Origin: Rachicladosporium sp. CCFEE 5018
Taxonomy: Eukaryota > Ascomycota > Dothideomycetes > Cladosporiales > Cladosporiaceae
DNA length: 64,000 bases
Direction of reading: 5' to 3'
Assembly (NCBI GenBank): GCA_002077045.2
Contig: KZ111143.1
Span: 171,171 to 235,170 of the forward strand
Each line of letters starts with the position of its first letter. The first letter of the stretch is position 1. Of this stretch, positions 32,401-41,885 are shown piece by piece. Below the pieces are notes generated by a model. The model saw only the letters and a program-made list of their open reading frames with translations. It was not told where the DNA came from and did not search any database. The position numbers were made by a program, and so were the translations under genes.

Positions 32401-32850
32401 GTTGGATTCCTCATTCTGCTGATCGCCTAGTTCGGGCACATGCTCAGGAGCAGGTGCTGATGGCGCCATTGAAGTCCACGGCGGAGCTTTTGCAGGTACA
32501 GGCGGTCTCCATGTCACACTGCTCGGCGGTGTGGGTGCCTGCCAGCTCCAGCCCGGCTGCTTGGAAGCACTCCCGAGCCCGAATAAGGCGCCCATATCTG
32601 GTGATGGAGGCGCGCCTACCGCAGCCAATCCACCTCCCATACGTCTTCTCGCAGTCCTTCTACGAGCTTCCAGCGGTCCAGGTACGTGTGAGCCATAGCG
32701 TCTGTAGGCAGGCGACACGCGCAGATAGCTATTGAAAGCTTCCGCGAGGAGGTCGTTTGAGATCCATATGTGTTGGCCATTGGTGTTGACTGGCCTGACA
32801 GAGGGAGTCTGCGCGACCAGACGCCGGCAGACTTGGGGTCGGCATGGCAT
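29467..32850 (-). CDS. Large helical protein of unknown function, possibly mitochondrial
   Basis: Uninterrupted frame; I take the ATG at 32850 (1,127 residues). The ATG at 32976 would leave only 33 bases to the divergent uS2m start, while 32850 leaves about 160 and starts MPCRPQVCRRLVAQTPSVRP, a plausible basic mitochondrial presequence. Residues to about 160 are Pro/Ala/Arg-rich. From about 175 to 780 the protein is predicted by eye to be almost all helical, with leucine-rich repeats of hydrophobic pattern reminiscent of PPR/TPR-type helical proteins. A block RRVWMCYRYLRDRGAHMSLL near 700 looks like fungal PPR-type proteins. The last 300 residues are low complexity. I do not recognise a named family. 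Adjacency to a mitoribosomal gene fits a mitochondrial role but does not prove it. Confidence 0.62.
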   Translation of the reverse strand: MPCRPQVCRRLVAQTPSVRPVNTNGQHIWISNDLLAEAFNSYLRVSPAYRRYGSHVPGPLEARRRTARRRMGGGLAAVGAPPSPDMGALFGLGSASKQPGWSWQAPTPPSSVTWRPPVPAKAPPWTSMAPSAPAPEHVPELGDQQNEESNAVEASQESFEDLLESCETPGQAEKNVSALIQFLNSSANEPDAMNTLRFVEWLVDCPSSDRTLATLATLLTEKLKLDTMERDEFAEILGLLPNLTNARGGNVDDGEVHSMYMHIWHELNSSWRQDALIVNGLLNTINASKDASLAMCNLHQEVLTASTGLLQIPDMTSHLENGIRAIVSAETIEAERMHLIDKFVTVLDQFGDHHELDASTLSMWTQRMVRSTTEDEDRKATCSAWLQILRTCKHTSSHDARWDAIYAELAPLLRPSDLADHFKEVRSIDFARLLLDSWLPHADLADFGRLAKDTIQDAGMFRVLRGPQSTLTAAALSSLLSTFDRFCEQELANGPETKLTHPLALLLSAFALHKIDYSAIAAEVMQTCKLMYAPAQLHNTFSAIFNCRELSISKDMALDLLQHFVKIHEPTRALKIFIIVPSISIADCPELPKALIAMGKTDVDLIAKFQHRQPEILALGKRSAAALTAPPTHNDAIRLLAHELSRSETLNARTALRRVWMCYRYLRDRGAHMSLLMSRALVHVGIVRFFREGRVVPQMRIDWVLKTVEEVEGKVMAAEVRALVYLIRRKTSLRSTDARKNQTSKRLPSKDIAATRWRLKVWAKDRPERVLNENDAIMSYTIPSGERVLDVSQFETAVWSDQQPKDMSTIPQDGRPTATGATESAGVAQTYTYNPRAAQCIPTPTIVDRPSSQPKQLNSTSLCAPPQDHTSSYAPRTADEAREHCVEDGRVPRDHTPDLLLESPRSRQPAITPTSPFRNLEAERDAESFESALALDFLAESIDSLEANATPPKELFHPPVSASIGVRRLASFADTKLSPDLQTLLSRRISEDALQERQVDDKSRSELSSHKTPTIEVTYGEGVAMTLLDRLASESLVRVGVVLKADSRARLEDQPGEPARPMEIADVTQAVERPEAAVASKDAEVSKRIAVKAYLASIERRQLTRKKPRGAITPYRRVSSLNGTREP

Positions 32851-33009
32851 TAGAGGCGTGCATAGAGCGTGGGCGACATATGCGACCGATATGGTGGCTG
32901 TTCGAGGTACAGCTCCAGCGAGGTCTGTTCGGTGATGCCAAGACTTTTGGATGTCCATCAATGTTCTCGAGTTCATTGAAGGGACTTGATTCGCACTGCA
33001 CCGATCATC
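32851..33009. promoter_or_regulatory. Short divergent promoter
   Basis: Only about 160 bases lie between the start codons of the helical protein and uS2m, suggesting a shared bidirectional promoter. Confidence 0.5.
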
Positions 33010-34454
33010 ATGATAATCAGATCGCTAATGCTGCGGCATGGTACGCTCGTATAAGCACGCATAGGCTGTGCCCAAACTGACAACCTCCAGGCGGCCTCGC
33101 CCTTCCCCGAGCGACCACCCCCTTCCGCGCCTCCCAATGGCGGCGATGTCTAGCTACCGACGCCCCGACGCATCATGCAGCAGACTCATCTGGACAGACA
33201 CCTCCATCTCTCGAGAGCAAATCACAAGAAGACTCCTCAGAAGACCCCACAGTCGCCCAATGGAACTTCTTCCAGCACCAAAAAGCCCACACCTCCTCCC
33301 TCGGCGGCGTGCCAGAACCCCAATACAAACCCTTCATGCTGCTCGCAAACCCTCCTCGACCCCATGACATCACTCTCGAACTTCTACTCGCCTCGCAGTC
33401 CCATCTTGGCCACGCGACGTCACTCTGGAATCCCGCGAACGCGAAGTACATCTTTGGTATAAGAGGAGATCATGATCCGATACATATCATTTCGCTGGAC
33501 GTCACGGCTGCGCATCTACGGCGAGCGTGCAAGGTCGTGCAGGGAGTGGCGGCGAAGGGAGGGCTGATACTGTTCGTTGGAACGCGGCGTGATCAAGCGA
33601 GATGTGTGGTCCGCGCTGCGGAGCTGGCGAAGGGGTGCCATCTATTCGACAAGTGGACGCCCGGCACGCTCACGAACGGACAGCAGATCTTAGGGCGGTG
33701 CAAGAAGAAGGCTGTCAATGAGGTGGACGAGGAGGTCGTGGGCTTCGAGCCGCAGCTGAAGTACAGCTCTGCTGTGAAGCCAGATCTGGTTGTTTGCTTG
33801 AACCCGCTGGAGAACTACACATTACTGCATGAGTGCGGGATACATAACATCCCGACTATCGGGATCATTGATACAGATGCTAATCCGACATGGGTCACGT
33901 ATCCTATACCCGCCAACGATGACAGTCTGCGGTGCGTGCAAGTGATTGCTGGCGCGCTGGGAAGGGCTGGAGAGGAGGGTCAGGCGCAAAGACTTGCGAG
34001 GGCGCAGGCCGGTCACGTTGACTACGCTGCCACGCATGGGTTGGAGATGCCTACGAAGGACGAGTTCGATTCTGCGAAGCGGGCACAGAGAGGAATCTCG
34101 GAGCATGATGAGGATGCAGAGGATGATGAGCTCCTTTTCGAAGCAACGTCCGACCCTGCGGACGAAGACGACATGTTCGCCAAGCCCTCGAACAATATAT
34201 TCGCAAAGACAGAGGATGGTCTTTTGGCGAACACAGTGGACGCATCGCGCTCGAAACAAGCGCCCGATGCTGCTCGCCAAGTTCAAGCGAGTCCGCAGAC
34301 CGAAGCTGTGATCGACGGTCTGACCGATGTCGAGGCTGAAGACGAGCAACTCGGCACACTTGCGGCAGAAGACATGGAGCTCCTGTCGGCAAAGCGCGAA
34401 GAGAATGTGGATGTCGTGAGCGGCCCGAGTGCACCGAAGACTGGTAGCGAGTGA
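33010..34454 (+). CDS. MRP4: Mitochondrial ribosomal protein uS2m
   Basis: Small-subunit mitoribosomal protein. Exon 1 is 33010-33040, intron 33041-33090 (AACTGACAAC branch), exon 2 33091-34454; 464 residues. The start MIIRSLMLRHGGLALPRATT is a typical basic amphipathic presequence, and it appears only after removing the intron. The uS2 core spans about 125-330: LLLASQSHLGHATSLWNP, KYIFGIRGDHDPIHIISLD, GGLILFVGTRRDQA, FDKWTPGTLTNG, PDLVVCLNPLENYTLL and IPTIGIIDTDANP. A tail of about 110 residues is strongly acidic (EDAEDDELL, DEDDMF) and unusual for the bacterial family. Confidence 0.95.
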
Positions 34455-35666
34455 GCTTACTCAAATTCACGCATGCACGTCTGAAAATCACTCCTCGCTC
34501 TCTGAAGGCACAGAAAGGCCCTAGGCGCCCAGGTCGCTCGACAAAATGCGATACACTGCGACCACAAGCGGAGATGAAGTCCGCCCGTCCATGGGAGTGT
34601 CAGGCTTACGCAGGCTGATGCGCAGCCGTTATGCGGCGCAACACAGATGCCTGCTCGCTGAGTTGCACAAATGAGGCAAACGCTCCCGATCACCGAATGA
34701 GCGATTCTAACGTTGCCTTGGCTGCATGCTGCTGCATGTCGTGCAGCAGCACGAGCACTAGCGACTTGGACACGAGGTCGGCGCATGAGGTGGGCCTGAA
34801 CATGGAGATGGTACTTGTTAGTGGTCGGCTGAGGGCAGCACTGGACTATGACCGCGCATATGTAGTAGCCTCATTAGAAGCGCGAAACCATGTACATATA
34901 GCCTAGGGAATCTCGTGACCACCTTCCCAGTACCACGGTGAAACAATCCCGAAATGTGAACGTGGTTCTCGACCTTCCACTCCCCGCACTGCACAACCTG
35001 CTCCGCGACTCGCTCCTTCCCCTTTCATTGGTTCCCCACGCTCATTAAGCGGTGCCGTTTTCCTCTCGCTTGCACGCCGCAGTTCTCGGTCTTGCTCTTC
35101 TCTCCACAATCCGCAGCAGGATCACCAGGCTTTGCGGCGCGGCGTTGAGTCGTGCCACATAGCCAGACCCGACCAAGGTTTGGAGGCTGAGAATTAGAGC
35201 ATGTCGCGTGGCATATGTATCTCCTGTCAACACTAACTTTCCACGTTTCCTCTGAACCTTCTGTCTCTATTTCACTACTACCTTTCCCATGTACCTGGTT
35301 TGACAGCTAACGGTTTCAGCAGCGACCGCACAAGTCCGGGTATTGCGAGCAGAGGACACCCCACGGACTCTGTCTCGCGCCCCTGTTACATTTCCAGATT
35401 TCTTTGTCTACACACGGCAGTTACCTGGTTTTCCTGTCACCCGGGCTAATCACAGTAGACGCCTTATCAGCGTGCCCTTACAATCAAAGATTGCACGTCT
35501 CAACCGCAAACCCGCTACTGTTTCGCGGACCTACCGCCCGAACCCACCTGCACACCTGGACCCGGTCTTCCACAGGTCCCCGGGTACTGGATGGGTGGGC
35601 CCTCTGCCACAGCGTGGGGACGTCGATAACGCACAGTGTATATAGATCGCCCCGCCCTCTGCCAAT
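34455..35666. other. Long intergenic region upstream of the methyltransferase
   Basis: About 1.2 kb. It contains a 10-bp perfect inverted repeat with a 5-base loop (34727-34751, see separate entry). The stretch 35222-35318 is pyrimidine-rich and ends in TTTGACAG, which could be a leader intron. A TATATAG occurs at 35638-35644, too close to the ATG to be the usual TATA box. No gene is supported. Confidence 0.4.
34727..34751. repeat. Perfect 10-bp inverted repeat, possible hairpin
   Basis: Arms TGCTGCTGCA (34727-34736) and TGCAGCAGCA (34742-34751) around TGTCG. It is about 270 bases past the uS2m stop. It may be a simple chance palindrome built on a CTG/CAG motif. Confidence 0.45.
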
Positions 35667-37154
35667 ATGGAAGGCCTACTCTACGCCTACGGCGCGCCCA
35701 ATATCCTCTCTGACGACCAACGCCGCGAGATCCGCGCGCGCGTGCAGGCCAAGATCGCCGAGCGGAAAGCCCTCGAAGCAGGCGTGGATCCAGCCCTGGC
35801 GGCCGAAAGGGCTGAGGCCCATTACCTCGAGCGCGTAAGCTCGATTCCCTCTGTCGCGACGCCTTCTGGACTTCCCCCGCGAGGGGCGGATATAGGTACT
35901 ACGCCGCTGTATCGCAAGCATAGTCGGCATGACTCTGCTGATATGCAGGGGCGCGCTGGGATGAGCGGCTCGGTTTCTAGTGGGAGTACGACGGGTAGTT
36001 CGAGGGAGGAGAGCGCATTGAGCGTTTTCGAACTTAGGCATGGGCGGAGGTATTTGAGAGATACGCTGTATCCTCTACCTGTGGATTTGGCGGAGATTCA
36101 GCGGCAGAATCTGAGGACGTTGCTGGGGTGTGAGATTTTCGGGAGGCCGGTTTGCGCGCCGAGGGTTACGAGGCAGATCCCGCAGAGAGTGCTGGATGTG
36201 GGGTGTGGAGGGGCGTATTGGAGTGCGAGGTGTCATGAGTATTTCACGAGTCTTGGAAGGCGAAATGTGGCGTTTACGGGGATTGATATTGCGCCGCTTG
36301 CGCCAGATCTGAAGAGGCAGGGCATGGACTGGACGTTTGTGCAGCACGATATTCGGAAAGCGCCATGGCCGTTTGACGATGAGACGTTCGATCTGATCAT
36401 GTTCAAAGATATGAGTTTGATCGTCACGCTCGGTGGCGGCGCGAGATTCATGGACGAATGCATTCGTCTCCTCCGACCTGGAGGCACACTAGAGATCTGG
36501 GACTCAGACCACTGCCTCCGAGCCCTCCAACCGCATCCCCCGCCACCCACAGCCCGCCAACGCGCAGAGCAAGAAATCGCCTTGCGCACCGGCACCTTCC
36601 TCGTCTCGCCCGGCACTCCTTTCGCCCCAGCCCCAAACAAATACCTTTCCCAAGCCAACAGCTGGATCAGCACCGCGCTCGACGCTCGCAAATTGCCTCC
36701 CTTTCCCTGCACGCGCATAGCAGAGATGGTCTACCAAGAACCCGACGATCTCGGCGAAGTCGACTACCGTCGTGTCGCGATTCCCCTAGCCGAACTCCGC
36801 TGGGAACACGAGCGTGAACGCCCTCGCCATGCCCGATCTCGAAGCGATGCCGACGGTTTGCAGCTGCGGGACAAAGGCAAAGCGAAGCTCCGATCTCAGA
36901 GCCGAGGTCTCTCATCCGAGCAGCTCGCAATTCGGCAGACTGCGCTCTTGACTGTCATCCAGATGATCGAGTCCTTGGAGCCGTTGCTGAAGGAGACTAG
37001 TGGCAAGAATACGGAGGAGTGGAGTCATTGGTGGGGTTTAATGATGGGTGACCTGATGGATCCGCAGAAGGGCGCCAGTAATGGGGAGTGTCTTGAGCTT
37101 GGCGCTTGGTGGGCGACGAAGCTGGATGATTCGGATCAGCCATTGAGTCGGTGA
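35667..37154 (+). CDS. SAM-dependent methyltransferase domain protein
   Basis: Single exon, 495 residues. The N-terminal 110 residues are charged, then low complexity. A class I methyltransferase core begins near 170: QRVLDVGCGGAYWSARC (motif I), VAFTGIDIAPLAP (acidic end of strand 2), WTFVQHDIRKAPWPFDDETF, DLIMFKDMSLIV and LRPGGTLEIWDSDHC. The C-terminal third is helical, with a Ser/Arg-rich insertion. Substrate cannot be told; the pattern is of Dothideomycete proteins annotated only as methyltransferase domain proteins. The ATG context is CCAATATGG. Confidence 0.85.
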   Translation: MEGLLYAYGAPNILSDDQRREIRARVQAKIAERKALEAGVDPALAAERAEAHYLERVSSIPSVATPSGLPPRGADIGTTPLYRKHSRHDSADMQGRAGMSGSVSSGSTTGSSREESALSVFELRHGRRYLRDTLYPLPVDLAEIQRQNLRTLLGCEIFGRPVCAPRVTRQIPQRVLDVGCGGAYWSARCHEYFTSLGRRNVAFTGIDIAPLAPDLKRQGMDWTFVQHDIRKAPWPFDDETFDLIMFKDMSLIVTLGGGARFMDECIRLLRPGGTLEIWDSDHCLRALQPHPPPPTARQRAEQEIALRTGTFLVSPGTPFAPAPNKYLSQANSWISTALDARKLPPFPCTRIAEMVYQEPDDLGEVDYRRVAIPLAELRWEHERERPRHARSRSDADGLQLRDKGKAKLRSQSRGLSSEQLAIRQTALLTVIQMIESLEPLLKETSGKNTEEWSHWWGLMMGDLMDPQKGASNGECLELGAWWATKLDDSDQPLSR

Positions 37155-37181
37155 GCATTGCGTTTGCGGACAGGTTCAGGC

Positions 37182-37631
37182 TTAGTTGTAGCGTTTTCGC
37201 AGCGTGCGGTAGCGCTTCAGGTAGTACCTGAGCGATGGAAAAGCAGGGCGTTAGTGGAGGGTTTGTTGCATTTTGAGATACCAGGATGTTTTAGCATCCA
37301 GCGGGAAAGCTTACAGGGCTTCAATTTCTGTTCATAGCGGTTTCGTCAGAGGCAAACAGAACAGCTTAGATCGGTAGGAATGAAGTACCTTTCTTGACAT
37401 ACTCTGCCTGCTCTATGCCTTTCTTGATCTCAGCTTCATCTGTCAAGCTTGCCTTCGCCGAGAAGGCCTTGTGGAGACGAGGACGGAAGTAATCGAAGCC
37501 CAGTGGGTACTCTCGTCCAAGGTTGAGGAGCTCTGTCTGCATCAGCACGCAGACACCACAGGTATCGAGAAGGGACATGGCTGACCCTTGTAGATGCGCA
37601 TGACCTCCGGACGCAGACTTGATGTTGCCAT
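37182..37631 (-). CDS. LYR-motif protein, ETFRF1/LYRM5 type
   Basis: Small mitochondrial matrix protein; the animal relative LYRM5 removes FAD from electron-transfer flavoprotein, and LYR proteins generally bind acyl carrier protein. Four exons: 37586-37631, 37389-37532, 37315-37327 and 37182-37227, giving 82 residues. The sequence MATSSLRPEVMRIYKELLNL continues GREYPLGFDYFRPRLHKAF, then EYVKKEIEALYYLKRYRTL, matching LYRM5 end to end. The LYR-like element here is Ile-Tyr-Lys. Exon 3 is only 13 nt, and it supplies KKEIEAL, so gene finders that skip it would give a wrong C-terminus. Intron 1 has a GTCAGC donor. The structure is supported by perfect frame continuity into conserved residues. Confidence 0.88.
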
Positions 37632-38038
37632 GGTACAATGCGCTTATGATACAAGTACAACAGCGGCAGCAATGCCAAAGACCACGAAGGTCCGATAGGT
37701 AGCGGTCTCTTGGTCAATCGGCCAAAACGGAACCGGACTGTCCGTGAGAGAGACCTCGGCATTGGAATGGCACTGGAACGCCTTACATAACCCAAAGGGA
37801 ACATGAAACTACTTTGTACCAGGTAACCTCATTACCGGGAAGACTTCACCTCGTCTCCACGCTTGAAATAGTCAAAGATCTCAAGATAACTACGTGAATG
37901 TACGTATATATAAGTTCAAGTTCATCTAATCGTTATTGAAGCCTAGATTTTGACCTTACTCCAAAAAACTATAAACACTGTTATGACTCAAAGACCGCAT
38001 GCATGCAGTGACAGGTTCGGCACCTTACTGACACGCCG
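37632..38038. other. Intergenic, 37632-38038
   Basis: About 400 bases, AT-richer than its surroundings around 37890-37975. No gene seen. Confidence 0.4.
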
Positions 38039-41000
38039 CTAACCTGGCTGTCTAAGTCGCCGTTGTTCAGCCGCCAGTCGCTGTGCCTCGAACTGCATTG
38101 GTCGTTCCGGAATCTCGATCGGCATACCAACCCAGGATGGGGTTGTGGAATCGCCCTGTGGCTGGTCTTTCCTTCGCCTCAGCAGCGTAGTGACCCATTC
38201 AAGCGATCGCACGCCCGGGTTCTCGTTGTACCAGGTCGGAAATTGGAAGACGTTCATCTTGGCTTCGTAGCTGGTCAGCAGACTGCGGATCTCCAACGTG
38301 TTGTTGTTCACGAATTGAAGTCGCTCCGCGAGAACCAGGGTGTCCTCGGGCGAGACACTGGAGATTACATCTATACTCGTGGGAAAGCAAAGGCGACAGT
38401 TGTTCTTGTCCATCGGAGTGCGACCATATTCATCCTTCGCATTAGGATTTGCGCCCGCTTCCAGCAACATGCGCACTGCGTGATGGTTGCCTATCTCTAC
38501 GGCCATGCCCAAAGGTACGTCGTGATGCGGTCCGCATGTGCTGTCCAAGTATTCGGGTGCACTGTACTTTCCGAGCAGCGTAGCCATTGTCAGCCTACAC
38601 CTCTCCTCCATCTCGGGATCCTCTACGAAAGTCTCGCCTGTGTGCAGAGGGCTCACTGCCAAGTGCAAAGCAGAAGATCTGTGCTGAAGTGCGTCTGGGC
38701 TGTGCATAACCTCGAAGCCAGATCCCTCGTCTCGATCTGCCAAGTCTAGTATGAACGTGATGCGATCGCAAGCAGCCCGTGTTCTCATTGTGATCAAGCG
38801 ACCAAGGACCGTGACACCACCTTGATCGCGGCATTCCCGTCTGGCGCCCAGATCCCATAGATAACGTGCCATTCTTAGATTGCCGCAGTAGACAGCCGAG
38901 TAGAATGGCCAGTGGGGGCCACTATTGACGTCCGCGCCCTTGTGTATGAGCCGCTCTGCGAACCAGATGTCGTCAGTTTCTTTGGCAACAAGGCCCAGGG
39001 CATCTTGAGCATATCGATTCTTCCAGTTGACAGACGCTCCAGCATCAAGAAGGCATGCGAAGATCTCGCGATCCTTGTGGGCAATTGCCAACGACATTGC
39101 AGGACCACCAGAAGAAGCGTCCGCGAAGGTACTGTCAAGATGCTTCTCGAGGCCGTACTCCAGGCCAGATCTTAGCAGATCGGCGTTGCATTGATGGTAA
39201 GCAATCGCGAACGTCGCAGTCATTTTGAGTGAGCCACACACGAGTACAGCATCGCATGCAACACCAGCATTCACCAGAAGGCGGATCGACTCTTTGGTTT
39301 TCTGCTCGAAACTAGTGCCGAGTGCAGTCAGCCTGGAGACCCTGGACGCGCCAGCGACAACCCAAAAGAGGCCGTTAACAACCACTTGGTAATCCAGATC
39401 GAGAGGGTAATACATGTTTGCGTCGTCCGTGGGTGAGAATCGTGCTACAATCCGCCTAATGACTTCCGGCTCGCACACACTGCAGGCCATCTCGTAAGGT
39501 GACTTGTATCCCGCGTCATGGCGTATCAAAGTATCTGCGTCCATTGTCAAAAGTACATCGATGACATCAAAGTTTCTGTGAGCGATTGCCCAATGTAGAG
39601 GGGTGCCGCCAGTATGATGTGGCGCCCCACGAATGTTCGGCTTCAGCCCAGATGGCACTGCTGGCCACCTCCCAAGAGCATTGATGTTCGCACCCTCAGC
39701 TATGAGGACATTTGCCAGTAACAGCACATCCGCATCAATGAAAGAGATCAGCCAATGAAGAGCTGTAAACCCATCGCAATCGCCAAGACGGACGTCGGCC
39801 CCAAGTTCAACAAGCTTGACAGCGACATCAAAGTTGCCCGACTGACATGCCACTATCAGCGGCGTCTGTTCGTACTCGTTCCTTGCGTCCAAAAGCCTGA
39901 TGTCATGGATGCTCAGATCACTGATTGTGTCGATATGCCCCACGCGTGCTGCCAAATGGATGAACTTAGACCTCCACGTCATGAAGACGGCGCTTGAGTG
40001 AGCGGATTCGATGGCATTGTCGATGTTCCACTGGTCACGGAGGCGTTGCGCAGTTGCGTCGTCCTGGATCTGCTTCATACGAGTGAGCAGTCTGGAGCTA
40101 TACGTCTCCGCCGTTTCAGGCCAGTTGCAGGCCTCCACCAACATGCGGTTGCGCCATGTCGCATCCACCTCGCACAATCTTAGCACCTGCTGGCGAGCAT
40201 GATGTGAGCCTAGTCGTGCACTCTCGCAAAGTAGATCGAGCCCTTTGTCAACATTCACAGGTAGCCCTATACCATCGACGTGACAACAAGACAGGTTATA
40301 CAACGCCGTCGTGCGCCGTCTGTGGTGCAGATTTTGGTCGTGACCGGCCTCCATCAGCTCGAGCGCGATGAATTTCTGCACGACTTTTGGCATCTTCATG
40401 ATCACACCGCAATGTTGCCATAACTGTAAGGATCATCAGTCTAATCGGTCTTCAGGTAGGAACGACTTGACTCACATCGGGTGTAATCTCGGTGGCGATG
40501 CGCACAGGGACCTCGTTTTCCGAAGGGTCCACATGCAGCCTGTCTGCTGTCAGAGCCATACACAAAGTCGGTAAGCTCACAATATCCTTACTTTGAAGTC
40601 GGTCGAGGATTCCTCGTGTATGGCGCGAGAGCGATGCCAAATCTCCAAAGGCAAAGCTGGATGCCTTTACAGACATCGTAATGTGTGTCACTCGCGGTCC
40701 GCGGCCTCGACTGGAGCATGTCTCGTTCTTCGATAAACCTGTCCCTGTAGAGATGGTCTAAGAGTTCCTTCATTGGAGATCTCTGCAAATGCGTCGCCTG
40801 CACTAGACAAGCTTCAAATGAGTCCGTGACCCGCCGCTGTGAGATCTCCATAAATGATGCGGGTAGTCTTACGACTTGATAGAGCTCGGCCTCTTGGTTA
40901 GCGACCAAATCGAGATCCCTGGGATTAGCCCACCTCAGCATCGCCAAGATATCGTCCACACCTCCAAAGCGTTGTAGTGGGTCGACCTGCGTACAATAGG

Positions 41001-41847
41001 CCAGTATCTTGCAAAAGAAGAACAGTAGACATTTCACCTGGCCCATGCTGGCGAGTAAGTTCAGCTGCAGCAGATCGGGCAACATATTCATCGTTTTATA
41101 GCGTTGCAATCGCTCCTCACTTCCGGGCTCATGCGCAAAGCTTTCCTGAAAGCTGCGCCCGCCCTTCAGCACGGCGTGTAGAAAGATCCCATACGAGTAG
41201 ATGTCAAGCTGCTGAAGAAGTGTGCGCTCAAGAGGGAAGTCTATCTCGGGCGCAGCGAACTCTGGTGTGTATCCTGTCAAGTACGGCGTTCCATCAGCAT
41301 TGCTCGCGATCGCGAAGCCGAAGTCAGACAGCTTAACGATGAATGGTCTTGATGCATGCTTACAGACAAGCATATTCGCGCCCTTCACGTCGCCGTGTAT
41401 GACACCATTTTCGTGCAAGCAGCGCAGCCCCATGGCAGCGTCTTTACACATATCATATTTGCTTTGGATATCATTGCCCATGCCTCTTGCTTGGAATGAC
41501 TGCAAGTCGCCGAACTCGGCATACTCCAGGACGAGAGCAGGAAGGATATGAGGGCTTTCATCGTCTCCAAGATTATGATGTAGCACCCCCAAAAGACGGA
41601 TGATGTTGTCGTGTTGTTGTATTTTAATGTGACTCAATATCTGCAGCTCGACAGCGATGCTGTCCAATCCATCGGTTGCCACGAGACCGTCTTCATCTGG
41701 GCGAGGCTGTTTCACAATGATGAAGTCCCGTCCCTTCATCGTTTCTTGATTCAGTCCGTGAGGCAGCGAGCGTGCTCTGACTCTTCTGACATCGAAGGAG
41801 ACACCTCTCATGCTGGCGTCGGAGAATGTGGGTAGTGCAGTTGTCAT
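38039..41847 (-). CDS. Protein kinase-ankyrin repeat fusion protein
   Basis: Predicted exons: 40739-41847, 40592-40656, 40476-40546 and 38039-40423; introns are 82, 45 and 52 nt. Product is about 1,209 residues. The N-terminal kinase-like domain has FIIVKQP with the ATP-site lysine, an HGDVKGANMLV catalytic loop (Gly instead of Arg in HRD), KLSDFGFA, and FAAPEIDFP; the glycine-rich loop is not recognisable. A linker with Sel1-like helical features leads to at least eight ankyrin units (for example YEQTPLIVACQSGNFDVAVK and GTPLHWAIAHRNFDVIDVLL). Such fusions are typical of accessory regions in Pezizomycotina. The exon links were chosen because they join both domains in frame. I start at 41847 to avoid overlap with the amidase stop; 41928 is possible. 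Confidence 0.75.
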
Positions 41848-41885
41848 GACAGGGTGAAAGCCAACACCGTGCAGCGCAGGAGCAC

